A stretch of 18,428 nucleotides of DNA from SZAS-3 sp964386785 (GCA_964386785.1 CAYLUD010000030.1:1-18428); one strand, 5' to 3'. Positions 7,481 through 15,094 are shown, numbered from the stretch's first letter. Numbers and translations are program-made. The notes: generated from the letters alone by a model not told the origin.

Positions 7481-8337
7481 GCGCTACAGGTTTGATTGGC
7501 AAAGCCTATCAAACCTGCCTTACGAGTCATCCTTGGTTTGTGGGGGTGCCTGTGCGCTCTGTAGACGAAGCTGCTAATTTCCCTTTGATCTTTAGCATCC
7601 TTCCCTCTTCTGCGGCTCTTGAGAGTGAGCGTGAACTCATCCGTCGAGGATGCCGTATTATATCGAGCGCTCCTGTCCATCGGATGGTTCCTGAAGTACC
7701 CCTCTGTATTCCTGAAGTAAACCCTGAAGCCCTGTCTACTCTGCCAAAACAAGGGGGGTGGATCGTTGCGAAACCAAATTGTACTGTACATACTTTTGTC
7801 TTAGCCTTGCACCCTCTCCATCGTCGCTTTGGCATCACATCCCTATCGATCACCTCTCTTCAGGCTCTGTCTGGTGGGGGCAAACAAGCTCTTCAGAATC
7901 CAAGATTGTTACAAGGTGTATCCTGCTGGATTCCTGATGAAGAAGAAAAGTGCAGAGAGGAGCCACCCAAAATTTGGAACCTACCCTCATTACAAGTGAG
8001 CGCTCAATGTAACCGTGTACCCACCTATTCTGGTCACGTAGTTTCTATCTCGGTGCAATTTCAATCTACCCCTCATCCGGAAGAAATCCTGGAGAGTTGG
8101 GCTTCTTTTTCTCCGTTGACTTTACCCTCTTCTCCCTATCCATTGATTCAATATCACCCTAATGATCTACCTATATTGGAGGATAGCGGAATGGGAGTAC
8201 ACTGTGCTCGTTTACAACAAGATTGCTATGGGCATTTTCGATTTATTGCAGCAGCCCACAACCTCATACGGGGAGGAGCGGGTGCCGGCTGTTTGCTCGC
8301 CGAATATTTATGGACACAAGGAGTTTTTCATGCGTAA
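7462..8337 (+). CDS. asd: aspartate-semialdehyde dehydrogenase, shortened
   Basis: Makes aspartate semialdehyde from aspartyl phosphate with NADPH, feeding dapA. A 291-residue protein; the family is usually about 330-370. Visible: the NADP-binding GATGLIG (7-13), the catalytic cysteine in KPNCT (C107), RVPTYSGH with R185 and the acid/base H192, and the C-terminal HNLIRGGAGAG. The shortening falls between HPWF (about residue 26) and FSILPSS (44-50), where the family has a longer nucleotide-binding segment. The reading frame is intact, so it may be a streamlined working enzyme. Overlaps dapA by 19 nt and dapL by 8 nt. Aspartokinase, which supplies its substrate, is not in this operon. Confidence 0.93.
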   Translation: MHVALLGATGLIGKAYQTCLTSHPWFVGVPVRSVDEAANFPLIFSILPSSAALESERELIRRGCRIISSAPVHRMVPEVPLCIPEVNPEALSTLPKQGGWIVAKPNCTVHTFVLALHPLHRRFGITSLSITSLQALSGGGKQALQNPRLLQGVSCWIPDEEEKCREEPPKIWNLPSLQVSAQCNRVPTYSGHVVSISVQFQSTPHPEEILESWASFSPLTLPSSPYPLIQYHPNDLPILEDSGMGVHCARLQQDCYGHFRFIAAAHNLIRGGAGAGCLLAEYLWTQGVFHA

Positions 8338-9442
8338 TCCAGCTTTTGCTTCAATGGCAGCGTCTTATTTATTTGCTGATATTACGCGGGAAGTCGAGCT
8401 TCATCAGCATCCTGTAGATTTAGGTGTTGGAGACACAACACTACCCCTAGCCCCCTGCGTGATTGATAGGTTACAAAAGAAAGCTCACCTTGCCTTACGC
8501 TATGGCCCCGAGCACGGGCTTTTCTCTCTTAGGGAAGCCCTGGCAAAAACCTTGTATCCCATGCTGGAGCCTGAGGAAATTTTTATTTCGGATGGGGTAA
8601 AGACTGACATTGGAAGGATTCATGCTCTTTTTGACTCGGATATCCGGATTGCATTCCCGAATCCTACCTATCCCACCTATAAAGAAGCAGCTTTATTAGC
8701 GGGGAAACGAAATTTTTCTTTTTTCCCTTGTACACCAGAAAATCAGTTCTTTCCCGACGTATTGCCCCAAACGGATCTACTCTTTTTATGCTCACCCAGC
8801 AATCCAACAGGGCACACTCTAACGCGTGATCAATGGACGACTCTAATTGCACGAGCCCATCGAGAAGGATTTCTGATTCTCTATGATGGCGCGTACAGTG
8901 GATTTATTCGTGGGGCATCCTGCAGGACTCCTTATGAATTGCCGGGTGCCGATGAGGTTGTGATCGAGTTGAATTCTTTTTCAAAATTAGCTGGATTTAC
9001 CGGGCTGCGCTTGGGCTGGTCCATCATTCCCAAGGCAGTACGATACCCTCGTTCTGCACAGAAAGTGCATCCCGACTGGTGCCGCGTTCTCTCCACATAT
9101 ACAAATGGACCTTCTCGCTTGATTCAGGAGGGAGGCTTAGCTGCTTTGAGTCAAGAAGGGCGTGCGGCTACCGAAGCGCAAATCACCCATTATATAACGA
9201 ATACCAACAAACTAAAACAAGGGTTAGCTCCATATTTTTCAGAAATCTATGGAGGTGACCAGATTCCTTATTTATGGATCCGAACTTCGAAACAACACTT
9301 TGATGATTTGGGAATCATCACCATTCCTGGCGTGGGATTTGGATCTGAGGGTAAGGGATTTGTGCGTCTGAGCGGTTTTAGCTCGACGAGTCACATTGAG
9401 GAGGCTCTATGGCGTTGTTCTTCATCTCTTGCCCTGTTGTAG
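8330..9442 (+). CDS. dapL: LL-diaminopimelate aminotransferase
   Basis: A PLP-dependent aminotransferase that converts tetrahydrodipicolinate directly to LL-diaminopimelate, bypassing the succinyl or acetyl steps (dapD/dapC/dapE). This is the route known in Chlamydiae and plants. 370 residues. Visible: the N-terminal FADIT and DLGVGDTTLPL, GEHGLFSLR-like PEHGLFSLREAL (60-71), NPTYPTY (111-117), SPSNPTG (155-161), YDGAYSGF (185-192), the PLP lysine in SFSKLAGFTGLRLGW (K219, R227). The start is the ATG at 8330, preceded by AAGGAG at 8318-8323; the frame is open further upstream but has no comparable site. Overlaps asd by 8 nt and nlpC by 34 nt. Slightly shorter than the usual 390-410, with no motif missing. 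Confidence 0.95.
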   Translation: MRNPAFASMAASYLFADITREVELHQHPVDLGVGDTTLPLAPCVIDRLQKKAHLALRYGPEHGLFSLREALAKTLYPMLEPEEIFISDGVKTDIGRIHALFDSDIRIAFPNPTYPTYKEAALLAGKRNFSFFPCTPENQFFPDVLPQTDLLFLCSPSNPTGHTLTRDQWTTLIARAHREGFLILYDGAYSGFIRGASCRTPYELPGADEVVIELNSFSKLAGFTGLRLGWSIIPKAVRYPRSAQKVHPDWCRVLSTYTNGPSRLIQEGGLAALSQEGRAATEAQITHYITNTNKLKQGLAPYFSEIYGGDQIPYLWIRTSKQHFDDLGIITIPGVGFGSEGKGFVRLSGFSSTSHIEEALWRCSSSLALL

Positions 9443-10245
9443 ACTTACGACGGGTGCCGGAAGAAATCAATCAGGATTTATCTTATGACGAACGTCGTGA
9501 AACTCAATTGCTGTTTGGGGAAACCGTCGAAGTAGTTTCTCTGAAGTCATCTTGGATGCACGTGCACGCCCAGTTACAAAACTATTGGGGATGGATACGA
9601 TGTGACGAAGCAACCCCCCTCTTGAGACCTTATCGCCCTACTCACGTGCTCTCTCTCCCCTCTTCTAGATTACGCGATAAACAGCTCAATCTGTCATATG
9701 GCACTCTCTTAGAGCTGCACACGGATGGCCATGTACAATTGCCTGATGGTTCTATGGATTTTATAGAAGGGTTACGTCCCATACAGAATGATTGGAATCA
9801 TTGGGAACGGGATGTATCTGCATTTATTGGAGCGCAATACTTATGGGGCGGGTGCAGCTCCCCTAAAGCTCATCATCCAGGGGGAGTGGATTGTTCTGGG
9901 TTAATTCACCTTGCATTTCGAGCACAGGGTATTTACTTAGCTCGCGATGCCAAAGACCAGGTCAAGCAAGGCCTTCCTGTACGTGTTCCTCGACAGGGTG
10001 ATGCTCTTTATCTTTTCCATCCAGGGAAACCAAGTCATCATGTCTTAGTAGCTCTGAATGCGGAGTACTGGATTGAGTCTCCGAAAACAGGGCTCGCAGT
10101 GCGTGTTCTCAAGTGGAATGAAGAAATTCAACAAAAAGGTCCCTTATTCTATCTACCCGATCGAGAGCCCACTCATGGTATAATCGTGCGATTTAGACAA
10201 GACTCTATAAAGGACACCGATGCGAAAATCGAGAGCGCAACTTGA
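9409..10245 (+). CDS. NlpC/P60 peptidoglycan endopeptidase with N-terminal SH3-like domains
   Basis: A 278-residue protein, probably a gamma-D-glutamyl-diaminopimelate (DL-) endopeptidase. Residues about 20-125 resemble tandem bacterial SH3 domains (for example ETQLLFGETVEVVS and WGWIRC). Residues about 130-260 form the NlpC/P60 domain: YLWGGCS (144-150), GVDCSGLIH with catalytic C162, and SHHVLVA with catalytic H211. The third polar residue position reads WIESP, suggesting Glu rather than the usual His. Chlamydial NlpC enzymes are known to trim the thin septal peptidoglycan. It starts inside the end of dapL with GAGGAGG just upstream, so precursor synthesis and remodelling are encoded in one unit. 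Its C-terminal 41 nt overlap the end of fliA on the opposite strand. No signal peptide is clear (MALFFISCPVV is short); location is uncertain. Confidence 0.88.
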   Translation: MALFFISCPVVDLRRVPEEINQDLSYDERRETQLLFGETVEVVSLKSSWMHVHAQLQNYWGWIRCDEATPLLRPYRPTHVLSLPSSRLRDKQLNLSYGTLLELHTDGHVQLPDGSMDFIEGLRPIQNDWNHWERDVSAFIGAQYLWGGCSSPKAHHPGGVDCSGLIHLAFRAQGIYLARDAKDQVKQGLPVRVPRQGDALYLFHPGKPSHHVLVALNAEYWIESPKTGLAVRVLKWNEEIQQKGPLFYLPDREPTHGIIVRFRQDSIKDTDAKIESAT

Positions 10246-10978
10246 TCAAGGCTTTGGTATGGATTTGAGACACCCTAGACTCACTGACACCTAAGACGAC
10301 CCCAATCTCCTTTAACATATACTCTTGATAGTAATAGAGGGTAAGAACTTTCTGTTCTTGATCAGATAAGGAAGCAATTGCTTCTTCTAATAATCGACAA
10401 AATTCATTGTGATCAGCCTGAACAAAACTAGAAAGAGCCCGTTCATCAGGAATTCTGTCTTCTACGACAAGAATGCGATCTCCATCTTCTTCCCGTAATG
10501 GCGAATGCAAAGATAATAGAACAGCGGGGCGCACCTGTTCATATAACATATCTAGCTCTTCTTCTGAGACTTGCAAATATTTTGCTAGTTCCCAATTGGT
10601 GGGATCTCGACCTAGTTCTCGTTGCAGGTGATGCTGAGCTGCTTCCATCCACTGTGCTTTTTGGTGAACACTTCTAGGGACCCAGTCCAGATCCCTTAAT
10701 TCATCAATAACAGCTCCTCGAATAACCAGATTTGCATAGGTTTCAAACTTATTTGCCCTACCAGGTTCGTATTTTTCAATTGCCTTCATCAATCCGGTGA
10801 TACCTGAGGAGTAGAGATCTTCAATTTTAATATGAGCAGGATAGGTAGAGGAAAGGCGACCGACCACTCCTTTGACTAGTGGTAGATAATGGAGAATCAA
10901 TTCATCGCGATCTTCCTCTCTAGCTTCTCTTCGATACCGGAGCCAGAGATCGTCTATGGATACTTTATTGTCTGCCAA
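10205..10978 (-). CDS. fliA: RNA polymerase sigma-28 factor
   Basis: A 257-residue alternative sigma factor of the FliA/WhiG type. Region 2 includes HYLPLVKGVVGRL, IKIEDLYSSGITGLMKAIEKYEP and FETYANLVIRGAVIDELR; region 3 DWVPRSVHQKAQ and GRDPTNWELAKYL; region 4 ends with the helix-turn-helix LKEIGVVLGVSESRVSQIHT. All conserved. In Chlamydia, sigma-28 drives late developmental genes. The start is a TTG at 10976-10978; GGGGG about 7 nt upstream serves as the ribosome binding site and no ATG start exists nearby. The stop end is convergent with nlpC and overlaps it by 41 nt, so the two could interfere. Known relatives place fliA next to flhA; here the accessory segment separates them. The 253-nt AT-rich region 10979-11231 upstream holds the divergent promoters of this gene and the Inc-lipase; I see no clear boxes. 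Confidence 0.94.
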   Translation of the reverse strand: MADNKVSIDDLWLRYRREAREEDRDELILHYLPLVKGVVGRLSSTYPAHIKIEDLYSSGITGLMKAIEKYEPGRANKFETYANLVIRGAVIDELRDLDWVPRSVHQKAQWMEAAQHHLQRELGRDPTNWELAKYLQVSEEELDMLYEQVRPAVLLSLHSPLREEDGDRILVVEDRIPDERALSSFVQADHNEFCRLLEEAIASLSDQEQKVLTLYYYQEYMLKEIGVVLGVSESRVSQIHTKALIKLRSRFSHRCPL

Positions 10979-11231
10979 GAGGAGTCCCCCTATAGAAAGT
11001 GTCTAATTAAATTAATTTATTTACAATCAGATTCCATGCTTTCCTTTTCCTCATATCCCCTTTGGGGATTGCGATATGTAAATAAAAAAATTCTATTTAA
11101 AAAATAAATTAATCGCTCACAGTGCTTTTGTATTTAATTTCATTGAGCTAAAATATTCCCGACTCACATATGGTTTACGACTATTTTACCAACTAGATGT
11201 AAAAATAAATTGTCAAAAGGAACAGAAAAAC

Positions 11232-13091
11232 ATGCTTCGCAATGTTCAACCTGGATCGTCCACCTGCTTTAGCCAACCTTGCATTCAAGGAACAGCCTTA
11301 GTGGTAGCTCTCATCGGCACTGCATGTATTGTCATGGGAGCAGTTTGCATTTCCAGACAGGTTCTACTATCGTCTCAAGTATCCTATTCTTTTATTGGTG
11401 GTGGTAGCTTTGTATTGATTCTATCTAGCGTGATAGCCATGACACAGTGTTATCGAAAGCTAGAGCCTGTGATTGAGGTAGAGACTAAGGTAGTGACTAA
11501 GGTAGTGCTAGAGCCTGTGATTGAGGTAGTGACTCATCCTCTACAACCTTGTCCGTTCGAGAAAACGAGCACTCACGTCCCTGTTGATGAACAACCCCAC
11601 TCCTATCTAGTGTCCACAAACATAGCTAGCCCTTCAACCTTTTTACAAGACCCTTCCCGCGCCGCGATGCAGACTTCTCTCCTTTTGTTTTTAGAAGAAA
11701 ATTGCGAAGAAGCTCTTGTACAACAGCTAGAAATTAGCTTAAAAATGTTAGAAGAGCTAAAAAGCGCTATTACCACAATAAAACCGAATCCAATGCATTT
11801 ATTCGCAAATACTGATCTGCTGACGATCGAAGGTGACCGGGTCAAAATTCGTGCCGACCTACTCGCGTTGTACTGTTTACTTTCAGTCGGATCCTCCGAA
11901 GAAGTAAATACTGTTTTTGGTGTAGTCACTACCTGCAGAGAGGCTTTTCCTACGTGGCAGGAGAATATAAAGAATAATTTATCAAAATCTCTGTTAATCA
12001 ATAAAGATGCAAAATTAATTAGTTTACTTACCTGTCGTGTATATTCTGCCTTTAATTACATCCATGAATTAAATCCAGCGCAAGCTAAAGCTTATAGAAT
12101 GCGTTCTTATGCGCATTCTTGGGCTTATCACTACCCTGAAGCAGGGGACTACGACCCCATGATTGGGGAAGTTGTTTGGACATATCGAATGAACGGTATT
12201 TGCACCTATATTTCTATCAAGAAGGAGGAGAATGCCCATTCCACTGTACATTGGTTTTTTGCCGGCACACATAATATAGAGGGACTAATTAGAGACCTGG
12301 ATACACGCTCTCCCGCCACAAGTTTAAATAAACAAAAAGACGTGGAGTTCATGGTGGATGCAGTCTGCTGCTTAACAGCAGCATTACAAACCAACCCTTT
12401 CCTTATCCAATTTCATGGGCATAGCCTTGGAGGACACGATGCACAAATAATGTGCGCTGAATTTATAAGTTCTAATTTAATCAAATATCTAAATGTGACA
12501 GAAGTATTAGTTAATACACAAAACGGACTTAAGGTTGACGAATCTACTCAAAAGCAGTTTCAAGAAGCCGCACAAAATAAGAAGTTCAAGATGAGCTGCT
12601 ATCATGGATTCGTAGAAGGAGATATAGTACATACGGCTGGGCATTGTGCATTGAATCTACCCAATGGGGACACTACAGTGATAGTATTTAAGCCATTAAC
12701 TAATCGCACTCTAGGTCGAGTGGAAGCACATACTCTGCCAGCTCACCATTCGACTCCTACATTCCCTGAAAATTCTCAAAAATTCTTAGTTGGATCTCAA
12801 ACAACAAAGGCAGTTTGGACTCTAGCAAGTTTGGCTGTATTTCCAATAGTGGCAGCACATAATGTATTTGTATTATTTGATCAAAAAAATCAAACTCCAC
12901 AAACATCTGACTCCCCCCCCTCCAGTTCCACTGAAGAACCACTTGAGGAACATTTTTCTCAGGTATCTTTTTGTGGTTTTCTTTCTCAACCAAACAGCAA
13001 TCCAAACACTTCAAAAAACAGTACAACAAGTCAGGAAGCCTCTCCTCTTACCTTGAGTAAAGAAAACGAAACAGAGCGATCTTTTTTTTGA
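11232..13091 (+). CDS. Inc-like protein with C-terminal lipase-type hydrolase domain
   Basis: A 619-residue protein not matching a gene I know. Residues about 22-75 contain two hydrophobic helices (TALVVALIGTACIVMGAVC and SFIGGGSFVLILSSVIAM) with a short loop, an Inc-type domain. A low-complexity acidic/valine linker follows (77-101) with an exact 16-codon repeat. Residues about 140-270 are helical. From about 330 a Lipase_3-like alpha/beta hydrolase region appears: HWFFAGTHNIEG, then QFHGHSLGGHD with the candidate nucleophile S398, then GFVEGDIVHTAGHC, and AHTLPAHH with candidate His. The order Ser, Asp (in GDIV), His fits a catalytic triad but was judged by eye. A third hydrophobic segment (about 530-545) is followed by a Ser/Thr-rich tail. 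Start: AAAAGGA at 11215-11221, 10 nt upstream. The gene lies next to an IS5 remnant, suggesting acquisition or relocation. Confidence 0.65.
   Translation: MLRNVQPGSSTCFSQPCIQGTALVVALIGTACIVMGAVCISRQVLLSSQVSYSFIGGGSFVLILSSVIAMTQCYRKLEPVIEVETKVVTKVVLEPVIEVVTHPLQPCPFEKTSTHVPVDEQPHSYLVSTNIASPSTFLQDPSRAAMQTSLLLFLEENCEEALVQQLEISLKMLEELKSAITTIKPNPMHLFANTDLLTIEGDRVKIRADLLALYCLLSVGSSEEVNTVFGVVTTCREAFPTWQENIKNNLSKSLLINKDAKLISLLTCRVYSAFNYIHELNPAQAKAYRMRSYAHSWAYHYPEAGDYDPMIGEVVWTYRMNGICTYISIKKEENAHSTVHWFFAGTHNIEGLIRDLDTRSPATSLNKQKDVEFMVDAVCCLTAALQTNPFLIQFHGHSLGGHDAQIMCAEFISSNLIKYLNVTEVLVNTQNGLKVDESTQKQFQEAAQNKKFKMSCYHGFVEGDIVHTAGHCALNLPNGDTTVIVFKPLTNRTLGRVEAHTLPAHHSTPTFPENSQKFLVGSQTTKAVWTLASLAVFPIVAAHNVFVLFDQKNQTPQTSDSPPSSSTEEPLEEHFSQVSFCGFLSQPNSNPNTSKNSTTSQEASPLTLSKENETERSFF
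11460..11529 (+). repeat. in-frame direct repeats in the Inc-lipase linker
   Basis: A 22-bp unit beginning CTAGAGCCTGTGATTGAG occurs at 11460 and 11508, 48 nt (16 codons) apart. Between the copies, ACTAAGGTAGTG occurs twice in tandem (11484-11495 and 11496-11507). The periods are multiples of three, so the repeats change only linker length (LEPVIEV and TKVV units). DNA identity is exact, implying recent duplication. Confidence 0.9.
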
Positions 13092-13474
13092 CCTGGGTGA
13101 TCCGAACAGCTGAATCCATATTCAATTTTCTCGCCCCTTCCCTCTAAAAAAACATCAGCTGCCAGTCGTTCCCAGTCTAACACACCTGCGAGTTCCGCCC
13201 TCTCAAGCAAATCCTGGAGCACTCTCTCCAAAATTCCTTCTTCTACCCATTGTCCCAACCACCTGCGGGCAACAGAACGAGAACCCCATTGCTCACCCAT
13301 TGGCACATCACACCATCTGAATCCAGTGATCAACACCCATAACATTGTATTACAAACCGGACTCCAAGACGTATGCGGGTGCCCTTGACCTCTCTGTACA
13401 GGATCTGCTGGCAACAGCGGTGCCACCATCAGCCATGGTGCATCCGTTAGCCCATTGCATCTTCCTTTTGTCAT
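13031..13474 (-). pseudogene. IS5-type transposase, N-terminal remnant
   Basis: A 147-residue minus-strand frame. Residues about 8-90 match the N-terminal domain (DUF4096-type) of IS5/IS1031-group transposases: LTDAPWLMVAPLLPADP, RGQGHPHTSW, NTMLWVLITGFRWCDVP, and RRWLGQWVEEGILERVLQ. About 40 residues later (LDWERLAADVFLEG) lies the region of the first catalytic Asp. Homology ends around 13100, and the frame then runs antisense into the 3' end of the Inc-lipase gene, so the DDE domain is missing. The start is supported by GGGGAG 6 nt upstream of ATG. In this IS group the second half is often a second frame; it is absent here, so the element is cut. The junction lies within about 10 nt of the lipase stop, meaning the IS landed or was deleted up to that gene. 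Confidence 0.8.
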
Positions 13475-13607
13475 CGCATTCTCCCCACTAAAAATGAGGC
13501 AGTATCCCAGACTGTCAATTTACAAATCCATCCTTGCCCCATACATAGCTAGAATGTTTAAAAGACGATTGCAAATGATTTCATACTATCGTATTTTTGC
13601 TAATCTC

Positions 13608-13656
13608 CATATCTAGTGTAGGCCGCTATGCATAGCGGGGCAATACACTAGATATG
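13608..13656. repeat. nested palindrome upstream of the flavodoxin gene
   Basis: A 13-bp perfect inverted repeat (arms 13608-13620 and 13644-13656, core ATATCTAGTGTA) encloses a second, fully self-complementary 16-mer CCGCTATGCATAGCGG (13623-13638). It could form a cruciform or a tight RNA hairpin. It lacks a T run on either side, so it is not a typical terminator. It sits 20 nt before the GTG of the flavodoxin gene, where an operator, resolution site or small mobile repeat could be. Confidence 0.75.
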
Positions 13657-13676
13657 CATAACAAAAGGCTCTTCAC

Positions 13677-14264
13677 GTGGCTCGTATCCTTATTGTCTAT
13701 TTTAGCGGCTTCGGACACACCGCAAAACAAGCTGATGCTGTGCTCGAAGGAGCTGCAGGCGTGCCTGGTTCTTTCGTATTACTACAGGCTATTGATCCTC
13801 AGGGAGATATTCCAAACGATGCATGGGAAGAATTACCGAAAGCGGATGCAATCATTTACGGCACACCTACCTATATGGGTGGTCCTGCATGGCAATTTAA
13901 AAAGTTTGCCGAGAGTACTTCTAGACTCTGGTCTCGTCTAGCGCTACACAACCAAATTGCAGCTGGATTCACTAATTCCGCGTCCGTTAATGGAGACAAG
14001 TTTTCAACCCTCGCATACCTATGGACGCTCTCGCAACAACATGGTCAAATTTGGGTAGGCACCGGATTACTACCCTCCTCAAAAAAGGAACATGGCCCTG
14101 CAGATGTAAACTGGACGGGTAGCTTTGGTGGTGCAATGGCGATCTCCCCTTCTGATGCGTCTCCAGATGAAGCACCTCGTGCTGGCGATTTAGAAACGGC
14201 CCGAAGATTAGGTCGGCGCGTAGCGGAGTCTGCTCAGCGATGGAAACGTGGGTTAAGCAGCTGA
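13677..14264 (+). CDS. WrbA-like flavodoxin / NAD(P)H:quinone oxidoreductase family protein
   Basis: A 195-residue soluble flavoprotein. Visible: the FMN phosphate loop FSGFGHTAKQ at the N-terminus, the second flavin loop YGTPTYMGGPAWQFKKF, and GFTNSASVNGDKFSTL, all typical of WrbA-type flavodoxins that reduce quinones by two electrons. The last part (SPSDASPDEAPRAGDLETARRLG) is the standard C-terminal pattern. The start is GTG at 13677, with AAAAGG about 8 nt upstream. It stands alone between an IS remnant and a convergent flhF. Such flavodoxins are common in proteobacteria but not part of the core chlamydial set as I recall it, so gain by transfer is possible. Likely role: defence against quinone or redox stress. 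Confidence 0.88.
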   Translation: MARILIVYFSGFGHTAKQADAVLEGAAGVPGSFVLLQAIDPQGDIPNDAWEELPKADAIIYGTPTYMGGPAWQFKKFAESTSRLWSRLALHNQIAAGFTNSASVNGDKFSTLAYLWTLSQQHGQIWVGTGLLPSSKKEHGPADVNWTGSFGGAMAISPSDASPDEAPRAGDLETARRLGRRVAESAQRWKRGLSS

Positions 14265-14299
14265 TCTAGTTAGCATCATAGGGAAAGCGTCTTAAATGG

Positions 14300-15094
14300 C
14301 TATTCCAGAATATAATCACGAAGCTGAGCGATCTCTTTGCACGGTACCTCTTCGAGGATACGTTGAATGATATCTTCTGGATTGGCAGGCTCAATTGATC
14401 CGGGCAATGGGTATCCGTAACCGATATATCGGAGTGGGTAGGGAGTTTTTTGGCAAATATTCAATAAAAAACCTTTAGCTAATGTTTCATCAAGCTTAGT
14501 AAAAATGAGTCCCGTGGGCTCTAGGCAAGAGAATTGATGGATAGCTCCGTAAAGATCAATATCCTTTGTTGTGGCGGAAAGAGTTAACAGGATTTCGCTT
14601 TTTGGTAGTGTAGCTAACAAATCGGCTAGTGCTTCAATGCGTTGAGGCAGGTAGTAGTTGCACCCTGGGGTATCAATTAAGAGCAAGTCTACGTCTGGGA
14701 TAGAGGACAAGGAGGTCGAGTAGGGGATATTCCAATGATGTGCGGCATGAGCTAGACGCCCATTTTCTTCCAAGTCGACAATCGCAATCCGTAAAGGTTG
14801 TTCTAAGAAATAGCTAGCCAGTTTGAGTAAAGCGGTACTTTTACCAACACCCGTGGGGCCAATAAAGACCCATCGTGCTGGAAATGAGGGTGGAGGGCTT
14901 ACTCGCAAACGACTTTTTAAGCAACTGCGCAGATCTTCATAATCTCCATGTAAAAACTCAGTCACTAGCTCTTGAGCCAGGGATCGACAGATCCCTTTTT
15001 TCATTAAAAATCGATAGAGTCCCTCTTCCCATTCTCGTTGTTGATTGCGTTTACGAAGTCCATCTTTGAGAAGAAGCCAGGGATCGGCGGTCAT
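14300..15094 (-). CDS. flhF: FlhF-like SRP-family GTPase
   Basis: A 264-residue GTPase-like protein related to FlhF/FtsY/Ffh. An N-terminal helical part (1-65) precedes the G domain with P-loop GPTGVGKST (79-87), DTPG (141-144) and FTKLDE (198-203, the guanine-specific TKxD). The segment corresponding to the family's D-T-[FY]-R-x-x-A after the first strand reads VDLEENGRLAHAA, so the residues used in the paired-GTPase activation are changed. Start chosen at ATG 15094, overlapping the flhA stop as ATGA with GAGG upstream; the frame is open to 15118. The gene lies downstream of flhA, so it may take part in the flagellar-type secretion apparatus. Compact size and degenerate motif suggest a divergent, possibly inactive GTPase. 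Confidence 0.8.
   Translation of the reverse strand: MTADPWLLLKDGLRKRNQQREWEEGLYRFLMKKGICRSLAQELVTEFLHGDYEDLRSCLKSRLRVSPPPSFPARWVFIGPTGVGKSTALLKLASYFLEQPLRIAIVDLEENGRLAHAAHHWNIPYSTSLSSIPDVDLLLIDTPGCNYYLPQRIEALADLLATLPKSEILLTLSATTKDIDLYGAIHQFSCLEPTGLIFTKLDETLAKGFLLNICQKTPYPLRYIGYGYPLPGSIEPANPEDIIQRILEEVPCKEIAQLRDYILE

Noticed and set aside
8162..8329. Longer N-terminus for dapL from 8162
   Set aside because: It would overlap asd by 176 nt and has no ribosome binding site, while ATG 8330 has AAGGAG six bases upstream and the family N-terminus.
12862..13029. Small frames on both strands over the end of the Inc-lipase gene
   Set aside because: They overlap the low-complexity Ser/Thr tail, have no ribosome binding site and no recognisable motif.
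13654..13941. 95-residue open frame on the plus strand
   Set aside because: It overlaps the flavodoxin in another frame, and the flavodoxin motifs are unmistakable.
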